The translations under genes were made by a program, and so were the position numbers. A stretch of 64,000 nt of DNA, from positions 238,916 through 302,915 of the forward strand of contig NAJO01000049.1 of the NCBI GenBank assembly GCA_002077065.1. Reading direction: 5' to 3'. Below, in pieces: positions 22,585 through 33,519 of the stretch. Origin of the DNA: Cryoendolithus antarcticus (taxonomy: Eukaryota > Ascomycota > Dothideomycetes > Cladosporiales > Cladosporiaceae). Positions within the stretch are counted from its first letter, which is position 1. Each line of letters opens with the position of its first letter. Below the pieces are notes generated by a model. The model ran no database searches. It was not told where the DNA came from and saw only the letters and a program-made list of their open reading frames with translations.

Positions 22585-24454
22585 TCACACCTCCTTCACC
22601 CCTCCAATTCCTGGCTCCTGCCGCCCTATCGGTGCAATGTCCCCGAAACTCACATGCCTGGCGCCCGTGCCTGGTCTGCTCTCACCTCCACCGCCGTGTA
22701 CGTCCTCCTGACTCACATACGTCGGCGGCGTATTCAGTCTCATCGCCATCCCTAGCCTTCCCTCCATTCCCCTCGCCGTCTCACTCACCTCCTCCACCCG
22801 TGCATTGTATCCCCAGCCCATATTCCCTGGCCCACCATGCCGCGGCATAGGCATCGGCATCGGACTCAGCGGCCGTCGTATCTCATCCGGTAGATCCGCT
22901 GACGGCACAGGTGTGAGCGGTCGATCTGGTGTTGGGGGCGAGGGACCTGCTGGACGAGAAGGGTAAAATGGCTCTTGTTGATAGCCGGAATTATTCGGCA
23001 TCGTCGAGCGGAAAGGTGGATTTGACTCAAAGGCGGCAGGGTAGGGGTTTGCGTTGGGATTCTGGGTAGCGGGGAAGGGTCGATCGAACGCGCCGCCATT
23101 CTGGGAGCTGGTATTGTCGGCGCCGAAGGGGTTGGCCCCGGTGCCAGTGTTGTTGTTGGGCCCGGGGCTAGGGCGAGGGCGTCGGGGAGGGCCGCGACGG
23201 GGGGGAGGTCTACCATTCGTCTTGCCTATGATCACGGATATGGTCAGCGTCTGGTTTGTGTATTGGTGTAAGGCGTGAAGGAGACAGGTGTACGTACATA
23301 CCGCCTCTATTCCCTCTTCTCCCACCTCCACCACCTCCGCCGTCATCATCCCACTCATCGCCCCAATCGTCATCCTCCGCGTCAAACCCGCCGCGTGGTC
23401 TCCTACTGCCTCTGAGCCCATTACCGCCTCTCCGCCTCATCTCATTCGCAGCCGCCCGCTCCGCCATCATCTGCCGCAGGTCTCGCTCCAGCGAATCTCG
23501 TCCACCCCCCGCAGGGCCTGCACCGGGCCCGCTTTGCCCTCCCAAAGCGGCAGCGAATTGAGCCTGCAACTGCTGGATCTGCGCCTGCAAGCTGCCGGGG
23601 TCGTTCATCATGCCATTCGACTGCATTTGCCTGAAATTCTGCGATAATTTCTCGAGGTATTGTTTCTGCTTCTGCTCGGCGTTGGAGCCGAAGAGCATGT
23701 CGTGCAGCTGCGAGATCTGCTCTGCATATGACTTTGCTGCCGCGGATTCTTGGGTCTGCAGCAGCGGATCAGTGGCTGCTGACATCTGGCGAAGCCGCGC
23801 GGCGAGCAAGGCGTCTATGTCTTTCTCGGCCGAGCCAGGCGGTTCCCAGGGCTTGCGGCCACTGCTAGAGTAGGGATCGGTCCAGGGATGTGATCCAGCC
23901 CAAGACGGAGGAGGACACCAGGGAGGTGTCATCATGTCACTCCACGGTCCCCATGGGAGTCGACCTTTGCCTTTTTCTCGTGCGCTGTACTCGTTCAAGA
24001 TCTCGCCGAGCAGACTGTAATCTCGGCCTGTCCACTCGCTGCTCGGTTTCCAGCCTCCCGGCCACGGCCCAGGTCCCATAATACCTCCAGGCGTCCCACA
24101 GCCACCACCATAAGGCCCATTGCCACACCCGCTCGCGTACCCAGCCATCCCACCATGCCCCATGTTCATCCCCATACTCATCGGCGACTGCATCCCTATC
24201 CCCGGCCACCCCCCTGGCATCATCATCTGCATCGCCCCTCCTCGCGCAAACATTCGATCCATGTATTCAAACGGATCGTGATACCGGTCCTTCCCGTTAC
24301 CTCCACGCTCAACGTACCAGTAGTTGCTTCGCCTCGAGCCGTGGGAGCGGTGGTTGTCGCAGCCTGGTGAACCAGGGCAGCAGGATCGGAAGCAGTCAGC
24401 CGGGAGATAGAATTGGGTGTATTTGTGCGAGGGGAGGGAGCAGTCGGCGCCCAT
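22585..24454 (-). CDS. Unknown Gly/Met/Pro-rich protein with N-terminal cysteine cluster
   Basis: Two exons, 24454-23302 and 23225-22585, joined across a 76-nt intron (GTATGT..CTGAC..CATAG) make 597 aa. I do not recognise it. The N-terminus has five Cys within 32 residues (C5, C21, C25, C26, C32). A Gly/Met-rich stretch with repeated MGM/GGM units follows (about 75-130), then DYSLLGEILNEYSAREKGKG. A Gln/Ala-rich helical region (about 220-310: SYAEQISQLHDMLFGSNAEQ, LQAQIQQLQAQFAAAL) looks coiled-coil. An Arg/Gly and Asp-rich segment precedes the splice and the C-terminal half is Pro/Asn-rich. It converges on set9 with a 171-nt spacer. The exact splice keeps both halves in frame and supports a real gene. 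Confidence 0.7.
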
Positions 24455-25152
24455 GCTGTGGTACTGCCTGTGTATGATATCGGCTAGGGCCGGGAGGTCG
24501 AGTTCTGCTCTACACGAGGTCGATGGATGTTAGGAAGAGAAGACCATGAGCAAGAGGAGAATTGAGGTGAGCAGAGTGGCTAAGCAGAAACAGATCGCGT
24601 CAGTGACGACCGCGACGTGCGTAAGGAATGACATGTGGAGACTTGAGAAAAACGGGAAAACGGAGGGGAAACATGCTGAAAGGAAGAGCGGTGAGACGGG
24701 GCTGACGCGAAGCTGTATTATGATGGAAATGTAGCAAACAAACCTGACAGCGAGAAATGAAGTAGAGATGGCGCGTTCAGTGCGCGCCACTTGAAGGCCA
24801 TATCGACTTGACAAACATCTTCAACCGTGTTCGAGATGCAGATGAGAACTGCTTTGCCTTGCCATGCACCTCGATGGGAACGGAGAACAACCGCTGCAGA
24901 ATGCGAGCTCTTCGGGTCGCCATGCAGGTGTCCGGGCCTTTGGGTGCACAGTCCCAGACCACTCGAGTCGATTCGTAATCTATCAATCCGGTCGCGCTTT
25001 TATTGACCAGTCTCCCAATTTCAAAGTCCTCCAGCGCCTGCGCTAATCCCGGGAAGCTTGCTTTTCGAGGACATTGCATGAATGGCGCAGGCAGCATTTT
25101 CTTGCCTGCAGCCTTGCCATGCGAATCTCCATCGTGCGATTCGTCGAGTGTT
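24455..25152. other. Spacer between rpb9 3' end and the Gly/Met-rich gene start
   Basis: About 700 nt between two - strand genes. The frame at 24777-25097 (-) has no recognisable motif. Nothing else seen. Confidence 0.45.
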
Positions 25153-26016
25153 CTACTTCTTCGCGTCCAATGTAGACCATACGTTCTGGCAGTTCACGCA
25201 CACGTAGAACAGTGCCTGTAGATCATGTCAGCCACTGCAGTCATGCAGTCAGCTCGAGGCAGTCTTCACTCACCATCCCCGTCTCAGCAGTCCGCTGCTG
25301 CGATTGAAAGTACACCGCATCTCTTGTATGACACCTCTTACATTCCACCTCGGCGTGCGGGAGCTGTATCACCAGATCCGTCAGCACATCTGTCCGGAAA
25401 AGACGCGCTGTATACCATGATCGTGCAGTCCTCCTCTTGCCTCCCTTTCATGTCCCTGCACTCGACATCGTCCGTTCCCTCTTCTCCGCCTCGACCAGCT
25501 CCTCCTCTTCCACCGCACCTCCCATCTTCTGCTCCGGGTCGTCGACCTCCAGCGCCACATATCCGTCACTCGCCTGCCCACAAAGCGGACACAAGATCTC
25601 CTGCCCGCAGAACGTGCACATCTCCGGCATCGGATCATCATCATCCGCATCACCTCCCTCCATGAACGAGTCTGTGGGCATCACATATGGGTCATCACCT
25701 ACTGTAGGGTCCTGCGCCACGTCCTCGACGTTTCCTGCCGTCTCGGCGATCTGCTCCTGCAGCGAGTTGCGGTAGACGCACGCAGCGCGGGCTTCTTCGC
25801 TGTACTGGCAGGATTTGCACGAGAACATGAGGGTGTTGTCGTGGTTGTTTGCGTTGGGGTAGAGCATGTTGGAGCTGACTGACTGTTAGACTTGGTATCG
25901 GTAATCCAGTATGGTTCATTCGGTGCGTACCATTCTCGACAGAAGCGGAAGCTGATCTTCTTCGATCCTTCCTCGTGCATGTCGGCGCCGATGTCGTCGG
26001 TATCGTAGCTTGTCAT
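25153..26016 (-). CDS. rpb9: RNA polymerase II subunit Rpb9
   Basis: I read four exons on the - strand: 26016-25931, 25874-25703, 25363-25274 and 25215-25153, giving 136 aa (yeast Rpb9 is 122). Introns are 56, 339 and 58 nt. The N-terminal zinc ribbon is FRFCRECSNMLYP ... FSCKSCQYSEEA; intron 1 splits its second Cys codon. The linker ends VEDVAQDPT and resumes LPHAEVECKRC after the long intron, matching the family's conserved DPTLPR-like junction. The second, TFIIS-like ribbon is ECKRCHTRDAVYFQSQQRTAETGM then ALFYVCVNC. Rpb9 supports start-site choice, transcription fidelity and transcription-coupled repair. The 339-nt intron is stop-free for 84 codons from its 5' end and encodes two extra CxxC motifs (see findings). 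Confidence 0.9.
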
Positions 26017-26460
26017 GGTAGGCGATACGTTCTGAAGTGTACGTGCGGAAGGTGTCAGTGGTTGTAATGGGGTGTAGTAGTGGCAAGGTCGGTAATGTGA
26101 AATGAGTCGCGAGATGCACGTGAAAGTCAACACTCAAGCACGGGGTCTCTGCGGGAGGCTGCGGACCGGACCACACTATGTGGACGAAGTGAATGCGCTC
26201 GCCTTGCCTTGCTCTCAACTTGTAATAAGTCATGACCCGAAGTCATCGACGACGGCATCTGCCTTTTATCATGGCAGTGTGTAAGCATGACATGAGTATC
26301 TCGTGCATCAGCAGCAGGCGGATCCTCTCGTCCCCAAGGTTTGCGATCAAATAATGAAGTCAGGTAGTCATGAAGTCGGTCGAACGGCGAATCATCTTTT
26401 CATAAGCACGTAAGTATATACAGGAAGCTATGCATGTTTCAAGACTGCTTTATTTCGCGT
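26017..26460. other. Spacer upstream of rpb9 and downstream of the aquaglyceroporin gene
   Basis: About 440 nt between two - strand genes; no gene seen. Confidence 0.4.
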
Positions 26461-27618
26461 TCAAACAGCGCTGTCCTCCTCTTTCATGTCTTCTTCCCTC
26501 CACGTCATGCCATCGTACGCATGCCTCATGCCTGGGATGAACCGGTATAAGCCAAGATACGGCGTGTTGATCGGGCTCTCACCAGTGAAGAGCAGCAGGT
26601 CGTACAAGAAGCCACCGAAAGCGCAGCCAAAGAAGGGCGAGATCATGGGCACCCAGAAGTAGTAGTTGCCCGCGGACCAGACTTCGTGACCGTACCCGAG
26701 GAAGTACGACATGAGACGTGGACCAAAGTCACGAGCGAGGTTGATGGCGTAGCCAGTCTCCCAGCCGAAGCACGCACCGATGCCAAAGATGATGAAGAAC
26801 AAGCCCAAGGGTGTCAGGGCACCAGCACCGATATTGTTGTCGTCTTTGAGGGCATAGATGCAGAACATCAGCAGCGTGCTGGCGATGAACTCAGAAAAGA
26901 ACTGTCCTGTCTTCGTCATGAAGGCAGCTGGGTAAGTGCAGAAGATGCCAGCACTAGCAGTTTCGGAGAAGCCTGGCACTGTACGGATGTTGGGTCCTCC
27001 CTCATAAACGTCTATCGCTGACTTGTAGTTGGCATAGACGACGCCAGATGCGCAGAAGACTCCAAGTACTTGTGCTGATGCATAGATGGGGAATTTCCTC
27101 CATGGAAACTTCCGGAACAGACAGTTTGCGAAGGTGACGGCTGGGTTGATGTGTGCACCTGAGATACCGCTGGCGTATACACCGAGCATGACACCAATGC
27201 CCTGTTGAATGTTAGTAGTGTGATCTTCCTGGTCCGTCAAGAAACCTCCGCTTACCCATCCCCATGAAATCGACTGGTACGCCCCGTTCTTACCACCACT
27301 CAAGACAACCTGAGCAACGACTCCATCACCGAACATGATCAGGATGAACGTGCCCATGAACTCCGACAAGGCCTCTCGAAAGGTCCGCCGTATCCGAGGC
27401 CATCGCAGCCCCGAGTTCAATGCCTTCTTCTTGGCATTCACATCTTTCGTTTTGCTTCGATTGATTGTTGGTCCAGTCTCAGCGAACGGCGATGGCTTGG
27501 ACGTAGCCTCTGTGCTATCACTCTCTGCTCGTCTATGCTCAAGATGAGATGTGATTATATGCGACGGTAAGGTAGGCACAGAGGCCGATTTGATCATGTC
27601 CTCGTGAGCTGAGTCCAT
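26461..27618 (-). CDS. Aquaglyceroporin (MIP family)
   Basis: Two exons, 27618-27256 and 27201-26461, give 367 aa after removing a 54-nt in-frame intron (GTAAGC..CTAAC..CAACAG) that would otherwise insert 18 residues into a membrane segment. Six membrane segments with two half-helices are visible. Loop B has the canonical GAHINPAVT. Loop E has GYAINLARDFGPR: NLA instead of NPA, and the Asp after NxAR that marks glycerol-conducting members. A hydrophilic N-terminal tail of about 75 residues is Ser/Thr-rich and could be a phosphorylation target. It conducts glycerol and other small polyols across the plasma membrane. The gene is divergent from glycerol kinase. Confidence 0.9.
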   Translation of the reverse strand: MDSAHEDMIKSASVPTLPSHIITSHLEHRRAESDSTEATSKPSPFAETGPTINRSKTKDVNAKKKALNSGLRWPRIRRTFREALSEFMGTFILIMFGDGVVAQVVLSGGKNGAYQSISWGWVSGGFLTDQEDHTTNIQQGIGVMLGVYASGISGAHINPAVTFANCLFRKFPWRKFPIYASAQVLGVFCASGVVYANYKSAIDVYEGGPNIRTVPGFSETASAGIFCTYPAAFMTKTGQFFSEFIASTLLMFCIYALKDDNNIGAGALTPLGLFFIIFGIGACFGWETGYAINLARDFGPRLMSYFLGYGHEVWSAGNYYFWVPMISPFFGCAFGGFLYDLLLFTGESPINTPYLGLYRFIPGMRHAYDGMTWREEDMKEEDSAV

Positions 27619-29382
27619 GTCGAAATGGTGAATATGAGTGTCGATCTCAGAGTGGAGTCGTCAGGCCGCTATCCAGTACGGAACGATATGAACAGTGCAC
27701 ACGAGAGTTACTCAAGACCATCGAGTGCAACCAAAGCGTCTTTTGACAACTGCCCAGTAATGCTCGAGTGATTGCGAGGTAGCGCCGACTCTGTGATCGG
27801 GCAAGCTATCCGAAAGACGTACAGGTGGAGTAACAGCCGTCCTCCCGCATGCCGGCGTCCAAGACCACCACTGCAGGGCAATGGATCCTCGATTAGCAAT
27901 GGAAATAAGCGCACGAGGAGCCTCTCACTCTAGGCGCGAACACGAGCAATGCGAATGATGGCACTTGAGGGGAAGCCGCGACGTTCCTAGACGAGCCCTA
28001 GCCTCGATCGTGACGACCCTCTACTTATCGCGTGCAAACTCTCCGCACTGTGCCTTGTCGTTCGTCACGTCCAGAGGCGCGGTAAATGTCGTACCTCGAA
28101 AGCCGAAGCCTAGTTTGGACAGCATGCCGGAGATTCTGTTGGACAAAGGATGCAATTCGCCGCTTGCAGTAGTACTGGAAATGCAGCTAGCCATGCTCCA
28201 AGACGTTACGCACGTGTAGCGGTTGGCAACGTGACATTGCTCGAAGCTTGGAGTCTGTAGTGCGAACGGCTTATGGGGTATCGCGGCCATGCCGTGTACT
28301 TCGAAGGAAGTATTGAGGGCCTAGTCGAGTCCCCCAGCAATCCCTCATGTAGCTGTCACTCGAGACCTGGAGCTATGTACCGATCAATGCAGCTAGCCAT
28401 CGTTCAATCCCCCCCTCGAGCGCTTTGCAATCGAGAGAAGCAGGCACGAATCGCGGGTTCTGTCCAGCTTGAACGCGCAAATGTTCGAGTCTTGGTGGCC
28501 GGTTCGCCCAGCACAAAGCCATCCCACTTCCCGGTCCTCCACATTCCCACGGCGTAAACTGGATCGACAAAGGTTCCACTTCCCCGCAACGTTCTGACAT
28601 GCATCCGCGCGCATCCAGTAGCGGGTCGTCAGCCGTCGCCACCATGGGGTTTGTACGAAACTCTCGGCATAAGCACCGTCGAACTATCGCGTTCCACAGA
28701 GAGCGTAATGTAGACGTCAGAGGCGCGAGAGCAGATGCATGAAGCCAGCCCTTCGTTGAGGAGGTGATCTGGACGGTTTGCGGAACCGAGCACGCCTACA
28801 TGCCCTGTACCAGTTCGTGAGGTTCTTTGAAGTCGATCGATGGCGTTACCGATCGTCAGGCACGCAACGCCACGAAGCGGGGCTTTCCGCTCGGCTTTCC
28901 GGTGCCCCGCCATCTCTGCTTGGCAGGCTGCCTGAGGAGCGCGGAATCCCCTCTCTTCTCCACCAACACCGGCCGCGCATCCCCTTTGGTCGTGTGCTCA
29001 CGCCGGCACCGCCGACATCACGCCGCGTGGAGTCGGAGGATTGCTGTGGAGCGTGTAGCCAAGAGGCTCACCAGTTCATCACCTCGAAGCAGTCATCTGG
29101 TGGAGTGAAGAAGCCGACCAAGCGACTCGCATGCCAGCCCTCTGGAGATCACATGGCTCGGCATGGCAGAGAGGTTTCTCCACCTGTCGTGGACTGTCAC
29201 ATGCATCTGGCAAGCTGCCCGCACCTACAGCTTGTCGCGTAGGACGTAATTGTGGTCAGGGCCATCGCGTTCTGTTGCAGACGCACATCTTTTCCGTTGT
29301 TCAGTCTCCTTGGTTTTCTGCTCGGTTTTTGGGTACATTTGCAAGAGCTTCAGATACTTCATCGCCATCCAAGTCTGCAGAT
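27619..29382. promoter_or_regulatory. Divergent regulatory region between aquaglyceroporin and glycerol kinase genes
   Basis: 1.76 kb separates the two start codons and holds no convincing gene; frames up to 154 codons here lack motifs. Likely houses promoters for both genes. I could not identify a specific binding site by eye with confidence. Confidence 0.4.
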
Positions 29383-31107
29383 ATGGCACAGTCCGAGGAA
29401 GTCTTCGTGGGGTCGATTGACCAGGGAACGACGAGCTCGCGCTTCCTCATTTTCGACAAGCAGGGTGAGCCCGTTGCTGTGCATCAGGAGGAGTTTCGCC
29501 AGATATATCCCAACCCTGGGTACGTCTGGCCAAGCCATACGGACTTGCTCTCAGCTGACAACAGGAAGATGGCACGAGCATGATCCCAATGAGATCGTCA
29601 CGTCTGTGGAGAACTGTATCGAGGGAGCTCTCAAGATCTTCGAGAAGGATGGGCACAAGAAGGAGAGCATCAAAGCTGTTGGCATCACCAACCAACGTGA
29701 GACAACAGTGTGCTGGGACATCAAGTCAGGGGAGCCTTTGTACAACGCCATAGTCTGGACAGACACCAGGACTGCTGCATTGGCCCGAGAGCTCAAGGCA
29801 CGGGAAGGCAGCGACAAACTCCAAGATATCTGTGGCCTACCAATCTCGACATACCCTTCTGTGACTAAGTTGCTATGGCTTCTGCGGAATGAGGAGAAAG
29901 TCCGCAAGGCCTACGAAGCTGGCAACCTCGCATTCGGCACCATAGACGCATGGCTGATCTACAAGTTGAATGGCGGCCCCAAGAACAATGTCTTCGTCTC
30001 AGATCCCACGAACGCCAGCCGGACCATGTTCATGGACATACACTCGCTAAAGTACAGCGACAAGACCATTGACTTCTTCTCGTACGAGTTTGATCTACGA
30101 AAAGTCCATATGCCCGAAATTGTGCGATCAGCAGATGAGAAAGCATTCGGCAAGCTCACGTCAGGTGTGTTGAGCGGATTCCCGATCACAGGCTGCCTGG
30201 GCGACCAGTCTGCCGCGCTTGTCGGACAGAAGGGCTTCGAGCCTGGGCATGCGAAGAACACTTACGGTACTGGCTGCTTCCTGCTGTACAACGTTGGTAC
30301 GAAGCCCGTGATCTCAACGCACGGCTTGCTCGCGACCGTGGCATATAACTTCGACGGCAAGCCAGTGTACGCACTGGAAGGCAGCATAGCAGTGGCGGGG
30401 TCTGGCGTGAAGTTCCTCATGAACAATCTGGGCTTCAGCAGTCAATCGCACAAGATCAGCGAGCTTGCCGAGACAGTGTCAGACAACGGTGGGCTCGTGT
30501 TCGTCACAGCATTCAGTGGGCTGTTTGCACCGTACTGGATAGACGATGCTCAAGGGACCATGTGTAAGTTGAGTAGCGGAGTCTGAAGTCTTGCAAGTAC
30601 TGATAGTGCACAGTCGGTTTGTCCCACCACACTGAGCGCGGCCACATCGCTCGAGCAACCCTAGAAGCAGTCTGCTACCAAACAAAAGCCATCCTCGACG
30701 CAATGGAGAAAGACAGCGGCCACAAGCTGTCCGAGCTCCGTGTCGACGGAGGCATGAGCAACTCAGAACTCTGCATGCAGACACAAGCTGACCTCGTCTC
30801 TATCCCAATCGTCCGACCAAAGATGCGAGAAACGACAGCATTGGGCGCGGCGATCGCAGCAGGCTTCGCATCAGGCGTGTGGAAGACTTTCGATGAACTG
30901 AAGGAGGTGAACACGGCTGGACAGACGACCTTCCAGCCGAAGATGAGCGCAAAGGATAGTGCGAAGATGTTCAAGAAGTGGGAGCGGGCAGTGAGTATGT
31001 GTAAGGGCTGGGTCGCTGAGGAGGAGAAGGAGGAGGGGGATGAGCAAGCTGCGAAGGAGCTGAGCGAGGAGTCGAAGAAGGAGGGTCAGGTAGCTGCTAG
31101 CTTGTAG
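29383..31107 (+). CDS. gut1: Glycerol kinase (FGGY family)
   Basis: Three exons, 29383-29519, 29569-30563 and 30614-31107, give 541 aa. Intron 1 is 49 nt; its acceptor must be at GGAAG (29568), because only that joins YPNPG to WHEHDP in frame, the family's invariant segment. Intron 2 is 50 nt and splits GTM-F-GLSHHT. Signatures: N-terminal phosphate loop [12 protein letters not shown], catalytic-region [29 protein letters not shown] and [17 protein letters not shown]. The C-terminal ~40 residues are a Glu/Lys-rich extension. It phosphorylates glycerol to glycerol-3-phosphate in the cytosol for catabolism and lipid synthesis. Neighbouring genes encode the glycerol channel (upstream, divergent) and an EBP-type protein (downstream, 240 nt). 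Confidence 0.93.
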
Positions 31108-31347
31108 ACTACGATGTCGCTTAAGATCAGCCTCCAGAGTGCCGACAACCTCAGCAATGTCATTCTGTCCAGCCTGATGCATTCAATCGCTGCTCAGCTC
31201 GCACTTAATCCACACGCCAACAGCAAAGCACAGACGCATCACCATCGTGCACTTCACTCTTCATTCCGGATTTGATTCGCGGGTCTTCACTACAGATCGT
31301 TAGCTACCTCGTGTGCACATCCCCGCTGTCGGTGCACGTGGTCCAAA

Positions 31348-32073
31348 ATGTCGCCCGCCGAAAGTCCACAGATCATAAGCCTCACCACCGTGCTGTCACT
31401 CGCTTCGACCCTCGCCATCCTCCTAGTGGGCTACCTTTCCTCCCTTCGCTTCCTTCCTGCGTCCTCTACGTCAAAGACGCGGTTCCTATTCGTCTGGCAC
31501 GCAACAGATGCTCTAATCCACTTCATACTCGAAGGTAGCTACCTGCACAACTGCTTCTTCAGCTCGGCCACCCTTCTCGAAGGCAAGGCACTGGGGTCAG
31601 AGTTTCTGCCAGCCGGTGTATCGTTCCTCGGCGACCATACAAGACTCTATGGAGCCGAATATGGCACTTCGCCCTTTAGTGCTCTATGGAGAGAATATGC
31701 ACGTGCGGACAAGAGATGGGGTGGAAGTGACTTGACTGTGATCTCATTGGAGCTCTTGACAGTCTTCGTGGCTGGGCCGATGGCTGTGTGGATCTGCTAT
31801 GGGCTTGCGAAGAAGAGAGCGGATACGTCGTTCTGGATGATCGTGCTGGCTACTGGGGAGCTGTATGGAGGCTGGATGACTTTCGCGCCGGAATGGCTGA
31901 GTGGGAGTCCGAATTTGAATACGGATGTGTGGATGTATACATGGGTCTATCTGTTCTTCTTCAATACGATCTGGGTCTGGATCCCGTTGTGGGTGCTCTA
32001 CGATGCGTATGGGACGATCACTGGAGCTCTGGCGCCACGGAGCAGAGCAAACGGCGGCAAGAAAGCTCAGTGA
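31348..32073 (+). CDS. Emopamil-binding protein (EBP/EXPERA) family, sterol delta8-delta7 isomerase-like
   Basis: Single exon of 241 aa from an ATG in context aaaATGtcg. At least four membrane segments (about residues 10-35, 133-155, 163-180, 200-222). Family-type polar residues sit in them: FVWHATDALIHFILEGSYLH (His, Asp and Glu of the sterol-binding pocket), and SLELLTVFVAGPMAVW later; ATGELYGGWMTFAPEW is the third EXPERA-type conserved block. EBP enzymes isomerise the sterol C8 double bond in the ER for ergosterol synthesis, but EXPERA paralogues without this activity exist, so the exact reaction is inferred. Located 240 nt downstream of glycerol kinase in the same direction. Confidence 0.82.
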   Translation: MSPAESPQIISLTTVLSLASTLAILLVGYLSSLRFLPASSTSKTRFLFVWHATDALIHFILEGSYLHNCFFSSATLLEGKALGSEFLPAGVSFLGDHTRLYGAEYGTSPFSALWREYARADKRWGGSDLTVISLELLTVFVAGPMAVWICYGLAKKRADTSFWMIVLATGELYGGWMTFAPEWLSGSPNLNTDVWMYTWVYLFFFNTIWVWIPLWVLYDAYGTITGALAPRSRANGGKKAQ

Positions 32074-32745
32074 GCGTACCCGAACGTGGCACGACAGGGG
32101 CGGTACGTCGCGATGCGACATCACTGTCAGCTCTCAGACATCGAAAGGCTCACTGTCTGACGGAGGTTTGTCTTAGGATACATTCTATTCACCGAAGCAC
32201 ATCACCTGCGCTCGAAGATGTGAGTACGTCGTCCACTAGCGGCCGCGTACGGAATGCGAAATCTCCTCCCACTAGCGGTCGATGAGACAAGACAAGACTG
32301 ACGATTGCCTACGAGTCCGAAAGTTGCATGCCTGGCAAACACTGGACTCGGATCCCCACAGCGCAGAGATTCTCGCCGTCGAGAAGTCGCAAATTCTACC
32401 CACACAGTCAACTTCGGCAAGGATCTTCTAGCCGCTGCTGTTGGCGAGAGGGCATGGCAGAATCGCTGTAGTATCCTTTACCTCTGCCAACCTCACAGAG
32501 TGCTTCGATAGGTACCAACTCGGTCATTGCTTTGCTCAGCGTCGCGAGCAAGACAATGAGCGCTGTTCCTAAGCTCGCTGCGCATATCTGAGATGATCGG
32601 TATGGGGCAATAAAGTAGGACAGAGATTCTCTGTCTGGCCTCCAGTCGTTAGCCTACTCGTACTCAAGCACCGGCTTCAAGTCAGCTTTGTCGAAGTTGA
32701 GGCTAGGCCACCAGGAGACGCGAAGGCATACAAGTATCGACCCTG
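32074..32745. other. Intergenic, start of the gene-poor interval
   Basis: No gene recognised between the EBP stop and the next long frame. Confidence 0.4.
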
Positions 32746-33519
32746 GTGACGCTTATCGATCTTGAGTATAACGACCTCATTTTGGGCTTTCGCATCCCAG
32801 TTGACGGAGGCACCAAGCTTACCAAGCTCGCCGGGGACAACACGGCTCATGAGCTACTCGCCACAGGCTCATCTATCAGCCTAGCCAATGCGGAACAAGA
32901 CGAGACGACTGGCGAGAACAAGACGGAAAGCGACATTTCCCCAGAAATGACGATCGATACGGTATCGTCTGATCGTATGCAGGACGAAATCGGCGATCTC
33001 ACAGGTAGAGCGCAGCAGGAGAATGCGGCTTCGACCTCACGTCGCTGTCCAGCTAAGACGCATCAAATTTTGAGGCAGTCGCACAACAACCGGCCCTTCG
33101 CGCAGACAGCGCTCCCCTCTCCTGAACAATCACCCAAGTGTACGGCAATTTCCCATGCCAGTTATCCGCCCAAGTTCCTGTCTCGCTCTCGTAGTGCTAG
33201 CCCCGTAACCAGCGAGCAGCCTATGGAGATCGATACCATCGATTATCTCCACCGAATCGAGGCAGTCCTAGACCTCCCCCTGGCAATGGCGTTGAGAGAA
33301 AAGGAGGCTTCACGAGAGACGCTCGATAACCACTGGAAGACCGCCGTCCGCACGACAGGATCAGCTCCACCACGTTCCGGCTTTGCCGCAGATCTGCGTT
33401 ACGGTCAACAGCTCATCGGAGCGAACTCGCTTTCTCGTAGAGCCGCAGAAAGTGACCGTGTGGAGTTCCCGGGAGGTTCAAGTGAGACTTTAGCACCCAC
33501 TCGCCTTCTTCGCAGGTGA
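32746..33519 (+). CDS. Uncertain open reading frame, unknown protein
   Basis: The frame is open for 257 codons. It begins right after an in-frame stop, with GTG first and its earliest ATG at 32947 (190 codons), so either an upstream exon is missing or the frame is decayed. The predicted sequence is Ser/Thr/Glu/Arg-rich and mostly disordered, with a short helical stretch (DTIDYLHRIEAVLDLPLAMA). I recognise no family. It could be an exon of a fungal orphan gene or a remnant. Confidence 0.3.
   Translation: MTLIDLEYNDLILGFRIPVDGGTKLTKLAGDNTAHELLATGSSISLANAEQDETTGENKTESDISPEMTIDTVSSDRMQDEIGDLTGRAQQENAASTSRRCPAKTHQILRQSHNNRPFAQTALPSPEQSPKCTAISHASYPPKFLSRSRSASPVTSEQPMEIDTIDYLHRIEAVLDLPLAMALREKEASRETLDNHWKTAVRTTGSAPPRSGFAADLRYGQQLIGANSLSRRAAESDRVEFPGGSSETLAPTRLLRR

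Noticed and set aside
28778..29242. 154-codon + strand frame upstream of glycerol kinase
   Set aside because: Lies in the divergent promoter, no ATG-context support, Arg/Pro/His-rich composition typical of non-coding frames.
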